This document shows positions 27,277 to 36,007 of a DNA stretch of 64,000 nucleotides, one piece after another. Below the pieces are notes generated by a model that saw only the letters and a program-made list of their open reading frames with translations, made no database searches and was not told the origin of the DNA. Made by a program: the position numbers and the translations under genes. How positions within the stretch are numbered: the first letter of the stretch is position 1; each line of letters starts with the position of its first letter. The DNA comes from Hymenobacter pini (GTDB lineage: Bacteria > Bacteroidota > Bacteroidia > Cytophagales > Hymenobacteraceae): NCBI RefSeq assembly GCF_020421205.1, contig NZ_JAIZZH010000001.1, positions 1,161,691 to 1,225,690 of the forward strand. Reading direction: 5' to 3'.

Positions 27277-28113
27277 TCAGCACAAATCACCTTCAATAGA
27301 GGCGAGTCGCCAAGCCGCTTTTTCGTGACCTTGATTAGCTGCCTCCTGAAACCAGAAGCGAGCGTCGGCCAGGTTGGGCACTGCATCCCAGCCTTCCTCA
27401 GCCCATCGGCCCAGCAGGTACATGGCGTGGGACTGGTCATTTTCCGCCGCTTGCTCCAGATAGTGACGGGCCTGAGGGAAATCTTCCAGAGTAACGTATT
27501 CTATGCCCAGCCCAATAGCAGCTTTGGCGTCACCAGCGGCTAATGCCCGGCGAAACCAGCGTATAGCCAGGGCAGAATTGCGCCCGCCATTTACGTTGCG
27601 CTGGTGAATACGGCCCAACTCCTGCATGGCGGTTGCGTTGCCACTTCGGGCGCTCCGGCGGAACCACTTTTTGGCCTTTGCATAATCTGGCTCGACCCCA
27701 TGCCCCCAATAATAGTAGCTGCCTACAGCGTACATGGCCTCAGGGCAGCCTGCCCTAGCGGCTATGGTGTAGTACCGGCGTGCCGTATTCGGATTCTTCG
27801 CAACACCGGTGCCGTTATCATACAGGACGGCCAGGTTGAAGCAGGCCAACGGATGCTGTTCAGCGGCTGCTCGATGTAGCCAGTGTGCGGCAGCAAGTGC
27901 ATCCGCTGGTACTCCCCACCCTTCATAGTACACCATCCCCAGCATACTGGCGGCGCTGATATTGCCAGCTTTGGCAGCAATCAATAACAGCTCGACGGCT
28001 CTGGTGGCGTAGCGGGTACGACGGTTATTAGCGAAACGAGCCCGGTAAAAATACTTGATGGCTCGTTGAGTGGTATCTGGCAAAAAGCGGTTGTCGAAAT
28101 GGACTCGAGGCAA
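27277..28113 (-). CDS. Sel1-like repeat protein
   Basis: 278 residues made almost wholly of Sel1-like repeats: AGNISAASMLGMVYYEGWGVPADALAA, HPLACFNLAVLYDNGTGVAKNP, CPEAMYAVGSYYYWGHGVEPDY, NATAMQELGRIHQRN, DAKAAIGLGIEYV and QSHAMYLLGRWAEEGWDAVPN. These pack as an alpha solenoid for protein-protein contacts. No signal peptide, so it is probably cytoplasmic. No ATG is available at the N-terminus; the frame opens with a TTG at 28113, six codons before the first recognisable helix, so the start is uncertain. Partner unknown. Convergent with lolA. Confidence 0.78.
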   Translation of the reverse strand: MPRVHFDNRFLPDTTQRAIKYFYRARFANNRRTRYATRAVELLLIAAKAGNISAASMLGMVYYEGWGVPADALAAAHWLHRAAAEQHPLACFNLAVLYDNGTGVAKNPNTARRYYTIAARAGCPEAMYAVGSYYYWGHGVEPDYAKAKKWFRRSARSGNATAMQELGRIHQRNVNGGRNSALAIRWFRRALAAGDAKAAIGLGIEYVTLEDFPQARHYLEQAAENDQSHAMYLLGRWAEEGWDAVPNLADARFWFQEAANQGHEKAAWRLASIEGDLC

Positions 28114-28215
28114 TGAGGAGAAGGTATTGTACTCGCGGAATTAATAGGAAGATACACTAGAAAAGCTATCTTTCACGGCTTGTGCTTCAAACTTATGTTA
28201 TGCCCTGATTCATCT

Positions 28216-29502
28216 ATGAAAGAGGATTTTCTGCATTATGTGTGGCAGCAGCAATACCTTGATAAAGCCGACCTGCAGACCGAGGATGGTCAGCCCATAA
28301 CGGTGCTCCGGCCTGGCCACCGCAACTCCGATGCGGGGCCCGATTTTCTGAACGCGCGGTTGCGGCTGGGCGAAGTAGAGTGGAACGGGGCCGTGGAAAT
28401 CCATATCCGGGCCTCCGACTGGTACCGCCACCAGCATCAGACGGATGCCAAATACGACCAGGTAATTCTGCACGTGGTGTACGCAGCTGATGCCCCCGTG
28501 GAGCGAACCAACGGCTCCGCCATTCCAACCCTGGCCTTGCAACCGCGCATTGCCCCGCCACTACTGGCGGCCTATGAGCGGCTGAGTAACCAGCCCCCGG
28601 AAGCCGCGCTGCCCTGTGCCCCGCTGCTGGACCAAGTGCCGCAACTGGCCCGCACCATGATGCTGGGCCGCGCCTTGTTGGAGCGGGTAGAGCAGAAAGC
28701 CGACCGCTTAGCTGAGCTGCATCAGCAAACCGGCCAGGACTGGGAGGCCACCACCTGGCAGGCGCTGGCCGCCGCTTTCGGGTTTCAGAAAAACTCGGAG
28801 CCCATGGGCCGGCTGGCTCGCGCCTTGCCCTGGAGTCTGCTGCGCCGCCACCGCCACGATGGTACCCAGCTGGCCGCGCTGGTACTGGGACAGGCCGGGT
28901 TTCTGGCTGAGGAACCCGCCGATGATTTTATCAGCCAGCTACGGCAGGAATTTGCGTTTATGCAGCATAAGTATAACCTGCACGGCAGCGGCCTGGCTCA
29001 GCACGACTGGAATTTTCTGCGGTTACGGCCAGCCAACTTTCCATCGGTGCGCTTAGTGCAGCTGCTGGCGCTGTTACAGGCCCGGCCCACGCTGTTCGAT
29101 GCCCTGCTGACGGCGCTGGATATGCAGGCGCTGGAGAGATTTTTCGCGGTACCTCTGCCGGCATATTGGCAAACCCACACGCGGCCGGGCAAGCCCGGAA
29201 AAACCGGGCCGTTGGGCAAAAGCAGCATTCATCTGCTCATTACCAATGTGGTGGTGCCGTTGCGAGTGGCCTATGCCCGCTCGGTTGGCAATCCGGAGCA
29301 GGTGGAGGCGGCCGTAACGCTGCTGGATCAGCTCCCGTCGGAGCACAACCACCTCACCGAGTTGTACGAAGCTGCCGGGTTTCGCAACAAATCGGCCACC
29401 GACTCGCAAGGGTTACTGGCGCTGCAAAAGGGGTATTGTGCGCCCCGGCGGTGTTTGGTGTGCGGTATCGGGGCCCGGCTGCTGCGCCAACCCGCTTCGT
29501 AG
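28216..29502 (+). CDS. DUF2851-family protein
   Basis: 428 residues from the ATG at 28216 (MKEDFLHYVWQQQYL), which fits the DUF2851 start; an ATG further upstream would add twelve codons without family likeness. Typical features are GHRNSDAGPDFLNARLRLGEVEWNGAVEIHIRASDWYRHQH near residues 35-75, a long helical region, and two C-terminal cysteines in the segment APRRCLVCGIG. The family is restricted largely to Bacteroidota and has no known function. The acidic and histidine residues in the N-terminal block resemble a nuclease-like site, but I cannot prove it. Confidence 0.9.
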   Translation: MKEDFLHYVWQQQYLDKADLQTEDGQPITVLRPGHRNSDAGPDFLNARLRLGEVEWNGAVEIHIRASDWYRHQHQTDAKYDQVILHVVYAADAPVERTNGSAIPTLALQPRIAPPLLAAYERLSNQPPEAALPCAPLLDQVPQLARTMMLGRALLERVEQKADRLAELHQQTGQDWEATTWQALAAAFGFQKNSEPMGRLARALPWSLLRRHRHDGTQLAALVLGQAGFLAEEPADDFISQLRQEFAFMQHKYNLHGSGLAQHDWNFLRLRPANFPSVRLVQLLALLQARPTLFDALLTALDMQALERFFAVPLPAYWQTHTRPGKPGKTGPLGKSSIHLLITNVVVPLRVAYARSVGNPEQVEAAVTLLDQLPSEHNHLTELYEAAGFRNKSATDSQGLLALQKGYCAPRRCLVCGIGARLLRQPAS

Positions 29503-29520
29503 CCAAGCGCCCGCTCCTGT

Positions 29521-29528
29521 TACCTTTG
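29521..29528 (+). promoter_or_regulatory. Bacteroidota -7 promoter element
   Basis: TACCTTTG immediately after the DUF2851 gene, 22 bases upstream of the TTG start of the next membrane-protein gene. It supports that start. Confidence 0.45.
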
Positions 29529-29550
29529 AGGCAGGCTAACCATCGTTTCC

Positions 29551-30819
29551 TTGCTGCCACTGCTATTTGCTCTTATACTGAATATTGGGTTGCTGCTACT
29601 GCTGTGGGGGTGGCTGGCCCGGGTGCGGCAGTTGCCGGTGGTCGGGCAGTGGGTGCTGCCCACGCTGGCTTTAAAGCTACTGGCTACCGCCTTGTCGATA
29701 TGGCTGATCAGCGAGGATGCCCGATATTTCATGCTGTGGTCGAACCGGATGACGGACCAATTGTGGCACGCGCCTGGGCAGTGGGTGCATATGCTTGGTC
29801 AGGATGAGTTTCGGTGGAAAGGCCGGGCGCTGGTTTTTCATGGCTTTTCCAACACGCTTTTTCTGGTTAAGCTGCTTTCGGCGCTTAATCTGGCCAGCCT
29901 TGGTACTGCCTGGTTGAATGGGTATTACCTATCTGTGTGCAGCTTTGTGAGTAGTTGGGAACTGGTGCGACAATTGCGCCTGCGGTGGCCCGAAACCCCG
30001 GCTGGCGCGGCGGTTATAGCCTTCCTGTGCTGGCCCACAGCAGTTTACTGGACCTCAGGCCTGACCAAGGAAAGCCTGCTGGTGGGCAGCGGAGCCCTGG
30101 TACTGGCCCTGATGATGCACCTGGGCTACGGCGGCGAACAGCGGCGGGGGCGTGCAGTATTGTGTCTGGTGCTGATGGCCGCGCTGCATTTCAAAATGCG
30201 CTATTTTTTTGCGGTAGTACTGTTTGGCGTGCTGGCAGGCCTGGCCTTGGTGCTCACGCTGCAACGGCTGGGCACTGCCCGTTCCCGCCTGGGGCAAACC
30301 ATTGTGATGCTGGGCCTGCTGCTGCTGGGGGCGTGGGCGGCCAGCGAGGTCAGCCCAGTGTTCCGGGCTAATAAGTTTACCTCTCAACTGCAGCGTAACT
30401 ATACCGAGTTGCTGGCATCCTCCCGGCAGCGCCCCCATCTGGAGTACGAGCATCTGCAGCCCACCACCGAAAGCGTAATCCGGCACATGCCCGAAGCAGT
30501 GTTTAATACGCTCTCAAGGCCTTGGCCCTGGGAGGGCGGCACGCTGCTGTACGTAATTGCGGGCCTCGAAAACCTAGTGCTGCTTGCGTTGCTGGCCGTG
30601 GCAGTGTGGGCCACGGTGCGGGGGCGGGCGGGCCGGTTGCCGTTTGGCATCGTGCTGGCGTTGGTACTCTACTGCCTTATTCTGGCTACACTGCTGGGGC
30701 TCACCACGCCCAACCTCGGCACGCTGAATCGGTACCGGGTAACCTTTCTGCCGTTTCTGGTGTTTCTGGCCCTGCAAAACGATTACGCGGCCCGACTGTT
30801 ACGGCGGCTAGGATTGTAG
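29551..30819 (+). CDS. polytopic membrane protein of unknown function
   Basis: 422 residues with roughly nine to ten hydrophobic helices. The start is a TTG at 29551; there is no ATG until deep inside the protein, and the first helix (LLPLLFALILNIGLLLLLWGW) begins at once. Extracytoplasmic loop RYFMLWSNRMTDQLWHAP and the motif YWTSGLTKESLLVG (about 168-182) recall exosortase-unlinked, GT-C-like membrane proteins of Bacteroidota. The last loop (NLGTLNRYRVTFLPFLVFLAL) is typical of O-antigen polymerase-like C-termini. The assignment to glycan synthesis is inference. Confidence 0.7.
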   Translation: MLPLLFALILNIGLLLLLWGWLARVRQLPVVGQWVLPTLALKLLATALSIWLISEDARYFMLWSNRMTDQLWHAPGQWVHMLGQDEFRWKGRALVFHGFSNTLFLVKLLSALNLASLGTAWLNGYYLSVCSFVSSWELVRQLRLRWPETPAGAAVIAFLCWPTAVYWTSGLTKESLLVGSGALVLALMMHLGYGGEQRRGRAVLCLVLMAALHFKMRYFFAVVLFGVLAGLALVLTLQRLGTARSRLGQTIVMLGLLLLGAWAASEVSPVFRANKFTSQLQRNYTELLASSRQRPHLEYEHLQPTTESVIRHMPEAVFNTLSRPWPWEGGTLLYVIAGLENLVLLALLAVAVWATVRGRAGRLPFGIVLALVLYCLILATLLGLTTPNLGTLNRYRVTFLPFLVFLALQNDYAARLLRRLGL

Positions 30820-30863
30820 CCGTGCCGGCAACAATGGCCGCCTGAAAACTGGTGGGCTACCCG

Positions 30864-30871
30864 TATCTTTG
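30864..30871 (+). promoter_or_regulatory. Bacteroidota -7 promoter element
   Basis: TATCTTTG, 53 bases upstream of the NeuD-like acetyltransferase ATG. No strong -33 TTG is visible. Confidence 0.45.
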
Positions 30872-30924
30872 CACTTTCACTTGCTGAACTCTTACCGGCC
30901 GCCCCGCGGCCGTTTTTGCTACCG

Positions 30925-31557
30925 ATGGAAAATCCCGTAATCATCCTGGGCGCGCAAGCCGTTGGCACCGCCGCCCTCGATGCCTTTCAAAGCAACGATG
31001 TAGTGGTGTACTGCCTGCTCGACGACAAAGCCGAGCTGCAAAACACCGAGCTGAACGATGTGCCCGTGATGGGCAACACCGACGACAAGGAACTGCTGAA
31101 GCTGCTGGGCAAGAAGTGTGAGGTATTCGTGGCTACCGAAGACACGGCCAGCCGCCGCAGCCTCACCAACATGCTGCGCGAGGAGTACACGGTAGCCCCG
31201 GTAAATGCTATTCACCAGCGGGCCAGCGTATCGCCGCACGCCTGGTTGGGGCACGGTAACCTCATCGGACCCAATGCCGTGGTGGCCGGCACGGCCAAGC
31301 TCGGCGACGGCTGCATGCTGGGGGCCAACGCCGTGGTAGATGTGAAAGCCGAAGTGGGCGACTACGTGCAGCTGGGTGCCGGGGCCATTCTGGGTGTCGA
31401 AGTACAGGTAGGGGAGCTGGCCTTCATCGGCCCCGGAGCCGTAGTGGTGGCCGGTGTAAAAGTCGGGGCCAAAGCGCGCGTAGGTGCTGGCTCCGTAGTA
31501 GTGGCCGATGTGCCCGCCGGCCAGACGGTGTTCGGAAACCCCGCTCAGAAAGTTTAG
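30925..31557 (+). CDS. NeuD-like sugar O-acyltransferase
   Basis: 210 residues from the ATG at 30925. The N-terminal third is a Rossmann-like PglD_N domain (VIILGAQAVGTAALDAFQSNDVVVYCLLDD), and the rest is a left-handed beta-helix of hexapeptide repeats (VVAGTAKLGDGCMLGANAVVDVKAEVGDYV). The family O- or N-acetylates nucleotide sugars using acetyl-CoA. The C-terminus ends AGQTVFGNPAQKV, typical of NeuD/PglD. No sialic acid or polysaccharide genes are adjacent, so the substrate is open. Its TAG stop begins an imperfect palindrome leading to trhO. Confidence 0.85.
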   Translation: MENPVIILGAQAVGTAALDAFQSNDVVVYCLLDDKAELQNTELNDVPVMGNTDDKELLKLLGKKCEVFVATEDTASRRSLTNMLREEYTVAPVNAIHQRASVSPHAWLGHGNLIGPNAVVAGTAKLGDGCMLGANAVVDVKAEVGDYVQLGAGAILGVEVQVGELAFIGPGAVVVAGVKVGAKARVGAGSVVVADVPAGQTVFGNPAQKV

Positions 31558-31630
31558 AGCCAAGAACGTAGACGTGAGAAACAAGCTCCTTGCAGGTGTT
31601 TAAGTTCTCGCGTCTACTAGCTTACTTCTA
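31555..31630. repeat. imperfect palindrome beginning at the neuD-like stop codon
   Basis: Arms 31555-31580 and 31605-31630 match at 19 of 26 ungapped positions, with GTAGACGYGAGAA conserved. The left arm starts at the TAG stop of the acetyltransferase gene, and the mirror TAG is also retained on the other arm. Confidence 0.6.
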
Positions 31631-31636
31631 GTAAAA

Positions 31637-32590
31637 ATGGACTACCTCGTATTACTGTACTACTGCTACACGCCCATCGAAAACCCGGAGCAGTTTCGGG
31701 AGGAACACCACCGGCTGTGCCTGGGGCTCAACCTGCTGGGCCGTATTATTGTGGCTGCTGAGGGGCTCAACGGCACAGTTTCGGGCCGGCGTGAGGACTG
31801 TGAGGAGTATATGCGCTTGGTAAAGGCCGACCCGCGCTTTGCGGCGTTGGAGTTCAAGGTGGAAGAAGCCCCGGCCCACACTTTCCAGAAGCTGCACGTG
31901 CGCGTGAAGCCGGAAATTGTGCACGTAGGCCTGCCCCACATCAAGCCCTACGAGCGCACCGGTATTCACCTGGAACCCCAGGAGTTCCGGGCCATGAAGG
32001 ACCAAGACGATGTGGTGGTGCTGGACGTACGCTCCGACTACGAGCACAGCTTGGGCCGCTTCAAAAATGCTGTTACGCTGGACATTGAGAATTTCCGTGA
32101 GTTCCCGGAGAAGGTGCAGGAGCTGGAGCAGTACCGGGGCAAAAAAATCCTGACCTACTGCACCGGCGGCATCAAGTGTGAGAAAGCCTCGGCTTTCCTG
32201 CTGGAGCAGGGTTTTGAGGATGTGTACCAACTGCACGGCGGAATCATTAAGTATGGGCTGGAAGCCGGTGGCGAGGATTTCGACGGCAAGTGCTACGTGT
32301 TTGATGGCCGCGTGGCGGTGGATGTAAACAGCGTCAATCCCACCATCATCAGCCGGTGCCATCACTGCCATACGCCTTCCGACCGCATGGTGAACTGCGC
32401 CAACCCGCACTGCAACGCCCACGTACCGTTGTGCGAAGCCTGCGCCGAACAGCTGGATGGAGCCTGCTCCACCCCTTGCCAAGCCCACCCCGACAAGCGC
32501 CCCTACGACGGCACCGGCACTTACCCGAAGTTGAGCAACCACTACAACCCCGAACAGGGTTTGCTTTCCTACCGCGCCCCGGCCCGGTAA
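31637..32590 (+). CDS. trhO: tRNA uridine(34) hydroxylase TrhO (rhodanese family)
   Basis: 317 residues. TrhO proteins hydroxylate U34 of certain tRNAs at the wobble base with oxygen. Residues 1-95 form the N-terminal ferredoxin-like UPF0176 domain; 115-210 a rhodanese domain with catalytic Cys C175 in TYCTGGIKCEKAS (R/T loop). After residue 240 the protein has a Cys/His-rich tail: CHHCH, CANPHC, CEAC and CSTPC, eight cysteines in all, likely binding zinc. I recall this tail in some Bacteroidota and cyanobacterial TrhO proteins but not in E. coli YceA. Confidence 0.93.
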   Translation: MDYLVLLYYCYTPIENPEQFREEHHRLCLGLNLLGRIIVAAEGLNGTVSGRREDCEEYMRLVKADPRFAALEFKVEEAPAHTFQKLHVRVKPEIVHVGLPHIKPYERTGIHLEPQEFRAMKDQDDVVVLDVRSDYEHSLGRFKNAVTLDIENFREFPEKVQELEQYRGKKILTYCTGGIKCEKASAFLLEQGFEDVYQLHGGIIKYGLEAGGEDFDGKCYVFDGRVAVDVNSVNPTIISRCHHCHTPSDRMVNCANPHCNAHVPLCEACAEQLDGACSTPCQAHPDKRPYDGTGTYPKLSNHYNPEQGLLSYRAPAR

Positions 32591-32604
32591 GTATTTGCTG
32601 ATTG

Positions 32605-32711
32605 CAAAACCATCATCCTGAGCGCGCAAAGGATCTGGCTGCCTGAAAACTGAGCCTCGTGCAAACGACCAGTTTACGTAGGCGCAGATGCTGGTTCGCT
32701 CAGGATGACAA
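32605..32711. repeat. degenerate CHPERSEG-type palindrome upstream of the phosphorylase
   Basis: Twelve-base exact arms TCATCCTGAGCG (32613-32624) and its complement (32697-32708) flank a diverged interior. It lies between codirectional trhO and the phosphorylase. The GAACGA module is not preserved, so this looks like an older copy. Confidence 0.65.
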
Positions 32712-32782
32712 ATTTTTGGTCCCGCGCCAACTGCGTTTTTTCCCGTACCATTGCACCTTTTCTTTCCCAAAATTCCCCCGCC

Positions 32783-33655
32783 ATGCCCATCGCCGAATCG
32801 GAACTGATCCTGAACAAGGACGGCAGCATCTACCACCTCAACCTACTGCCCGACCACCTTTCCGAAACCATCATTACGGTGGGCGACCCGGAGCGGGTGC
32901 CCTCCGTCAGCCAGCATTTCGATTCCATCGAAACCAAAATTCACAAGCGTGAATTTGTGACGCACGTGGGCTACTACAAGGGCAAGCGCATCAGCGTTAT
33001 CAGCACCGGTATGGGTACCGATAACATCGATATTCTGATGAATGAGCTGGATGCTCTGGTAAACGTGGACTTGGTAACGCGGGAACCTCGCCCCCTGGAG
33101 GAGCGCATTAGCCTGCGTATTGTGCGGGTGGGCACCAGCGGCTCTCTGCAGGCCGATATTCCGGTGGGCTCCATGCTAGCCTCGGAGCACGGCGTGGGCC
33201 TGGATTCGCTGATGCAGTTTTACCCGTTGGTAGAAACCGGCTTGGAGGTAGAAGTGGCCACCGGCATCCAGCAGGCCCTGCAGTTGCCCTACCGCCCGTA
33301 TTGCGTGCGAGGCTCCGATTTGCTCCGCGAGCAGATTGGGTTTGACATGGTGAAGGGCAATACGCTCACCTGCCCCGGCTTCTACGGGCCCCAGGGCCGG
33401 GTGCTGCGCCTCGATTTGCGCCTGCCCAACCTGATTCAGGAGTTCCAGCAGTTCCGCCACCAGAGCGCTGAGGGCGAGTTCCGCCTCACCAACTTCGAGA
33501 TGGAAACGGCCGGTTACTACGCCCTGGGCCGCATGCTGGGCCACGAGGTGCTGTCGCTGAACGCCATTGTAGCCAACCGCGCCACCGGCGAGTTTGCCAC
33601 CAACTCTGAGCAAGTGGTCAACGACCTCATCGTAAAAACCCTGGACCGCCTCTAA
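32783..33655 (+). CDS. nucleoside phosphorylase (uridine phosphorylase-like)
   Basis: 290 residues from the ATG at 32783; the frame opens earlier, inside a repeat, and is not used. PNP/UDP-family phosphorylase of the nucleoside phosphorylase superfamily, cleaving a nucleoside with phosphate to base and ribose-1-phosphate. Motifs: GDPERVPSV near residue 30, STGMGTDNIDILMNEL (phosphate/ribose region), RVGTSGSLQADIPVGS and the late FEMETAGYYALGRM with Met-Glu binding ribose. Base specificity (uridine likely) is not certain. Ends on a stop codon that is part of a long palindrome. Confidence 0.9.
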   Translation: MPIAESELILNKDGSIYHLNLLPDHLSETIITVGDPERVPSVSQHFDSIETKIHKREFVTHVGYYKGKRISVISTGMGTDNIDILMNELDALVNVDLVTREPRPLEERISLRIVRVGTSGSLQADIPVGSMLASEHGVGLDSLMQFYPLVETGLEVEVATGIQQALQLPYRPYCVRGSDLLREQIGFDMVKGNTLTCPGFYGPQGRVLRLDLRLPNLIQEFQQFRHQSAEGEFRLTNFEMETAGYYALGRMLGHEVLSLNAIVANRATGEFATNSEQVVNDLIVKTLDRL

Positions 33656-33864
33656 GACCACTGATTCCACGGATGTGGAGCCGATTCCACGGATTTTGTG
33701 GACGATTTATTAGTCGTCTCATCTGCGCAAAAAAGGCTTGCCATTTGGCAAGCCTTTTTTGCGTGGGTTTGTTTTAGCTGTACACAGCACAGGCGGTAAC
33801 GAATGCCAAAATCGTCCACAGAATCCGAGGAATCCGCCCCACATCCGTGGAATCAGTGGTCTTA
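33653..33864. repeat. 212-base stop-to-stop palindrome
   Basis: Arms 33653-33707 and 33810-33864 match at 51 of 55 positions when one is reversed and complemented. The left arm begins with the TAA of the phosphorylase gene and the right arm ends with the complement of the TAA of the facing hypothetical gene, so both stops are part of the repeat. The core contains GATTCCACGG units repeated within each arm. A separate perfect terminator sits in the centre. Confidence 0.95.
33727..33762. terminator. bidirectional intrinsic terminator
   Basis: A perfect 16-base stem (GCAAAAAAGGCTTGCC and its complement) around a four-base loop, with A and T runs on opposite sides. It serves both convergent genes. 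Confidence 0.92.
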
Positions 33865-34173
33865 GTAGAAGTCAAAGCTGAGCACGGCCCGCAGAGGTAG
33901 CGCAATGCCCGATTTCAGGGTCAGATATTCTTCGTGCAGCGCCCACACAGTAGTGTACACGCGTTTGACAACTCCGTCGGCCGTTTGGAAGTAGATATCG
34001 AGCTTGCCGTGGTAGGCGTTGCCCAGCGTGGTGGCTCGTTCGGCATCGTGGCGGCGGCGCTTGATAGCCACAGGGTCCTTTAGAACATCCTGGCTGGAAA
34101 AACGCATGGTTGGGATGCTTTCCTTGTCAATGGTTTCAATGGCAGCGTCGGTCGGCTTGAGTTCAGGTATCAT
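33862..34173 (-). CDS. small hypothetical protein
   Basis: 103 residues from the ATG at 34173 (MIPELKPTDAAIETI). The open frame continues upstream for 63 codons but that part reads like non-coding sequence. The C-terminal half (GNAYHGKLDIYFQTADGVVKRVYTTVWALHEEYLTLKSGIALPLRAVLSFDFY) is a compact beta pattern, as in small proteins of Bacteroidota that I recall only as hypothetical. Charged and cytoplasmic. No domain recognised. Confidence 0.65.
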   Translation of the reverse strand: MIPELKPTDAAIETIDKESIPTMRFSSQDVLKDPVAIKRRRHDAERATTLGNAYHGKLDIYFQTADGVVKRVYTTVWALHEEYLTLKSGIALPLRAVLSFDFY

Positions 34174-34400
34174 CGTCGAAGCAGAAGTTATAGCAGTAAG
34201 CAACATGACTTGCCCACAGCTTACGGCAGGCCGGATGGAGGACAGATGAACATTTCCGCCGGCTTGCGGACGCGGAAATGAGCACGGAAACTGAAAGAGT
34301 GTACGCAGCAATTCCGCGTAAGGTGTACCTACAATCGTGCCTAAAATACCGCCGACGGACACTGCTGGCAGGGTAAAGCTGATTGCCTCAGAGAGTTAGC

Positions 34401-35426
34401 CTACAGAAGCTCCGCCAGAAAATTCATAGTGTCCACCCCGTCGGCATAATCCGCCACGCCTGGATGCTGGGCCTGACCAAAGGCTACGCTACCCGGGTAC
34501 AGTGCCCTCGCCGATACCAAGCACTGCGTTTGGGCCGCCACGTCCGTTAATTGATCCAATAGGTCTACCTCGCTGGTGTAGGCAGCGTAGTGCAGTACCG
34601 AAATAGGGGAAACCAACTGGGCGCTTTCCGTAAGGAGCAGGAAGCCGGAGTCGAGGTGGGGTACCCGATTCACCAGCAAAATGCTCTTATTGTAGTCGTA
34701 GTTGTTCTGGTAGCGGTTGTGCTCCAGCACGCGGTGCCAGGGCTGCAGGGCATCGAGCAGGGGCGTAAAGTTGTAACCCTGGGGCACGTAGAGCTTGCTT
34801 ACGTTGCGGCAGCCCAAGCCATAATAGCGGAAAATATCCTCGCCCAACAGGCCCAGGTCGTGGTCGGTTTCCCGGCCGGTGAGAATGGCCAGGCTGGTGC
34901 GGTTGCGCCGGATAATGTGCGGCTTCTTGCTGAAGTAATACTCAAAGTACCGGGCCGTGTTGTCGGAGCCGGTGGCAATAAAGGCGTCGGCCGCATTTAG
35001 CCGCTCCACCAGCCGGATGTGCTCCGCGAAGCGAGGCTCCAGCTGCGTCAGTTCGTCCAGTGCCCAGCGCATCAGCACCGTATCGTCGGAGCTGAGCTTG
35101 GCCAGCAGGATGTGGCCGGAAAGCAGCACGCACAGGGCATCGTGAAACCCAACCAGCGGAATATTACCCGCCATTACCACGCCTACTTGCCGGGGTGTAA
35201 TAGGCTCGGCCGGGTAGCGGGCGGCCCAGCGGCGCAGCGGTTCCTCGCGGAGCAACTCGGCTACCCCGCCCAACGCGGCCAGCACGTTGGGGCGGTCAAA
35301 CCAGGGGGTTTGGTTGCGGGCCCGGCTGAACAGGGCAAGCAATGTATCGTCGGGCTCTTGGGCAAGAAGGGCGGAAAGACGGTGGCCCAGGGCCACAAAA
35401 GCGGCCAGGCGGTCGGCGTGCTGCAT
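34401..35426 (-). CDS. acyl-CoA reductase (LuxC-like)
   Basis: 341 residues from the ATG at 35426. Its order follows the LuxC/acyl-CoA reductase family, which reduces acyl-CoA to aldehyde with NADPH through a cysteine thioester: [26 protein letters not shown] (about 80-105), then [33 protein letters not shown] and [28 protein letters not shown] with a candidate catalytic cysteine in GLGCRNVSK. No other lux gene is near. It diverges from a ferredoxin gene across two nearly symmetrical promoter elements, a pairing that suggests shared control. Confidence 0.88.
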   Translation of the reverse strand: MQHADRLAAFVALGHRLSALLAQEPDDTLLALFSRARNQTPWFDRPNVLAALGGVAELLREEPLRRWAARYPAEPITPRQVGVVMAGNIPLVGFHDALCVLLSGHILLAKLSSDDTVLMRWALDELTQLEPRFAEHIRLVERLNAADAFIATGSDNTARYFEYYFSKKPHIIRRNRTSLAILTGRETDHDLGLLGEDIFRYYGLGCRNVSKLYVPQGYNFTPLLDALQPWHRVLEHNRYQNNYDYNKSILLVNRVPHLDSGFLLLTESAQLVSPISVLHYAAYTSEVDLLDQLTDVAAQTQCLVSARALYPGSVAFGQAQHPGVADYADGVDTMNFLAELL

Positions 35427-35479
35427 ATAAAAAGGGGGGAAGAAGCGTCGGTGGGAGAGAAAAACAACAACGGAGCCGG

Positions 35480-35487
35480 CAAAATTA
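35480..35487 (-). promoter_or_regulatory. -7 element for the acyl-CoA reductase
   Basis: TAATTTTG on the minus strand, 53 bases upstream of the reductase ATG; faces the ferredoxin element at 35511-35518. Confidence 0.5.
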
Positions 35488-35510
35488 CTCAACTGTGTAC
35501 GGCTTATTCC

Positions 35511-35518
35511 TAATTTTG
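35511..35518 (+). promoter_or_regulatory. -7 element for the ferredoxin
   Basis: TAATTTTG, the same eight bases as the facing element on the other strand, 81 bases upstream of the ferredoxin ATG. Confidence 0.5.
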
Positions 35519-35599
35519 CCGGGTCGCATCCTGCCAGGGGCTGGTTGCGTACTCTCCCTAAGCAAACTCTTTCTACTCTCTTACCTGAATTCTGCGGCT

Positions 35600-35950
35600 A
35601 TGGCCATCATGATAACCGACGAGTGCATCAATTGCGGTGCCTGCGAACCGGAATGCCCGAACACGGCTATTTACGAAGGCGGCGCTGCCTGGCGCTGGGC
35701 CGATGGCACCAGCCTAAAAGAAGTGCAGCAGGACGGGGGCAAAGTAGTATCGGGCGTGGCCCCGCAAACGCCCATTTCCGACGAGTACTACTACATTGTA
35801 TCGGATAAGTGCACGGAGTGCGTAGGCTTCCACGAGGAGCCCCAATGCGCCGCCGTGTGCCCCGTGGACTGCTGCGTGGACGACCCCGACTACCGCGAAT
35901 CCCAAGACAAGCTGCTGAGCAAAAAGCAGTGGCTACACCAGGAAGCGTAG
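35600..35950 (+). CDS. 4Fe-4S dicluster ferredoxin
   Basis: 116 residues from the ATG at 35600; a long upstream frame is non-coding. Two iron-sulphur sites are visible: [12 protein letters not shown] (cysteines 9, 12, 15 and 19) and [18 protein letters not shown], the second with an eight-residue insertion between the second and third cysteines, as in YfhL/Alv-type bacterial ferredoxins. It carries one electron per cluster between unknown partners. Divergent from the acyl-CoA reductase. A strong terminator follows 58 bases later. Confidence 0.94.
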   Translation: MAIMITDECINCGACEPECPNTAIYEGGAAWRWADGTSLKEVQQDGGKVVSGVAPQTPISDEYYYIVSDKCTECVGFHEEPQCAAVCPVDCCVDDPDYRESQDKLLSKKQWLHQEA

Positions 35951-36007
35951 GTTACAGATTCCTGCACATTAAGACGGATGTATGGGATTTCGTAATTCCT
36001 GCATACC

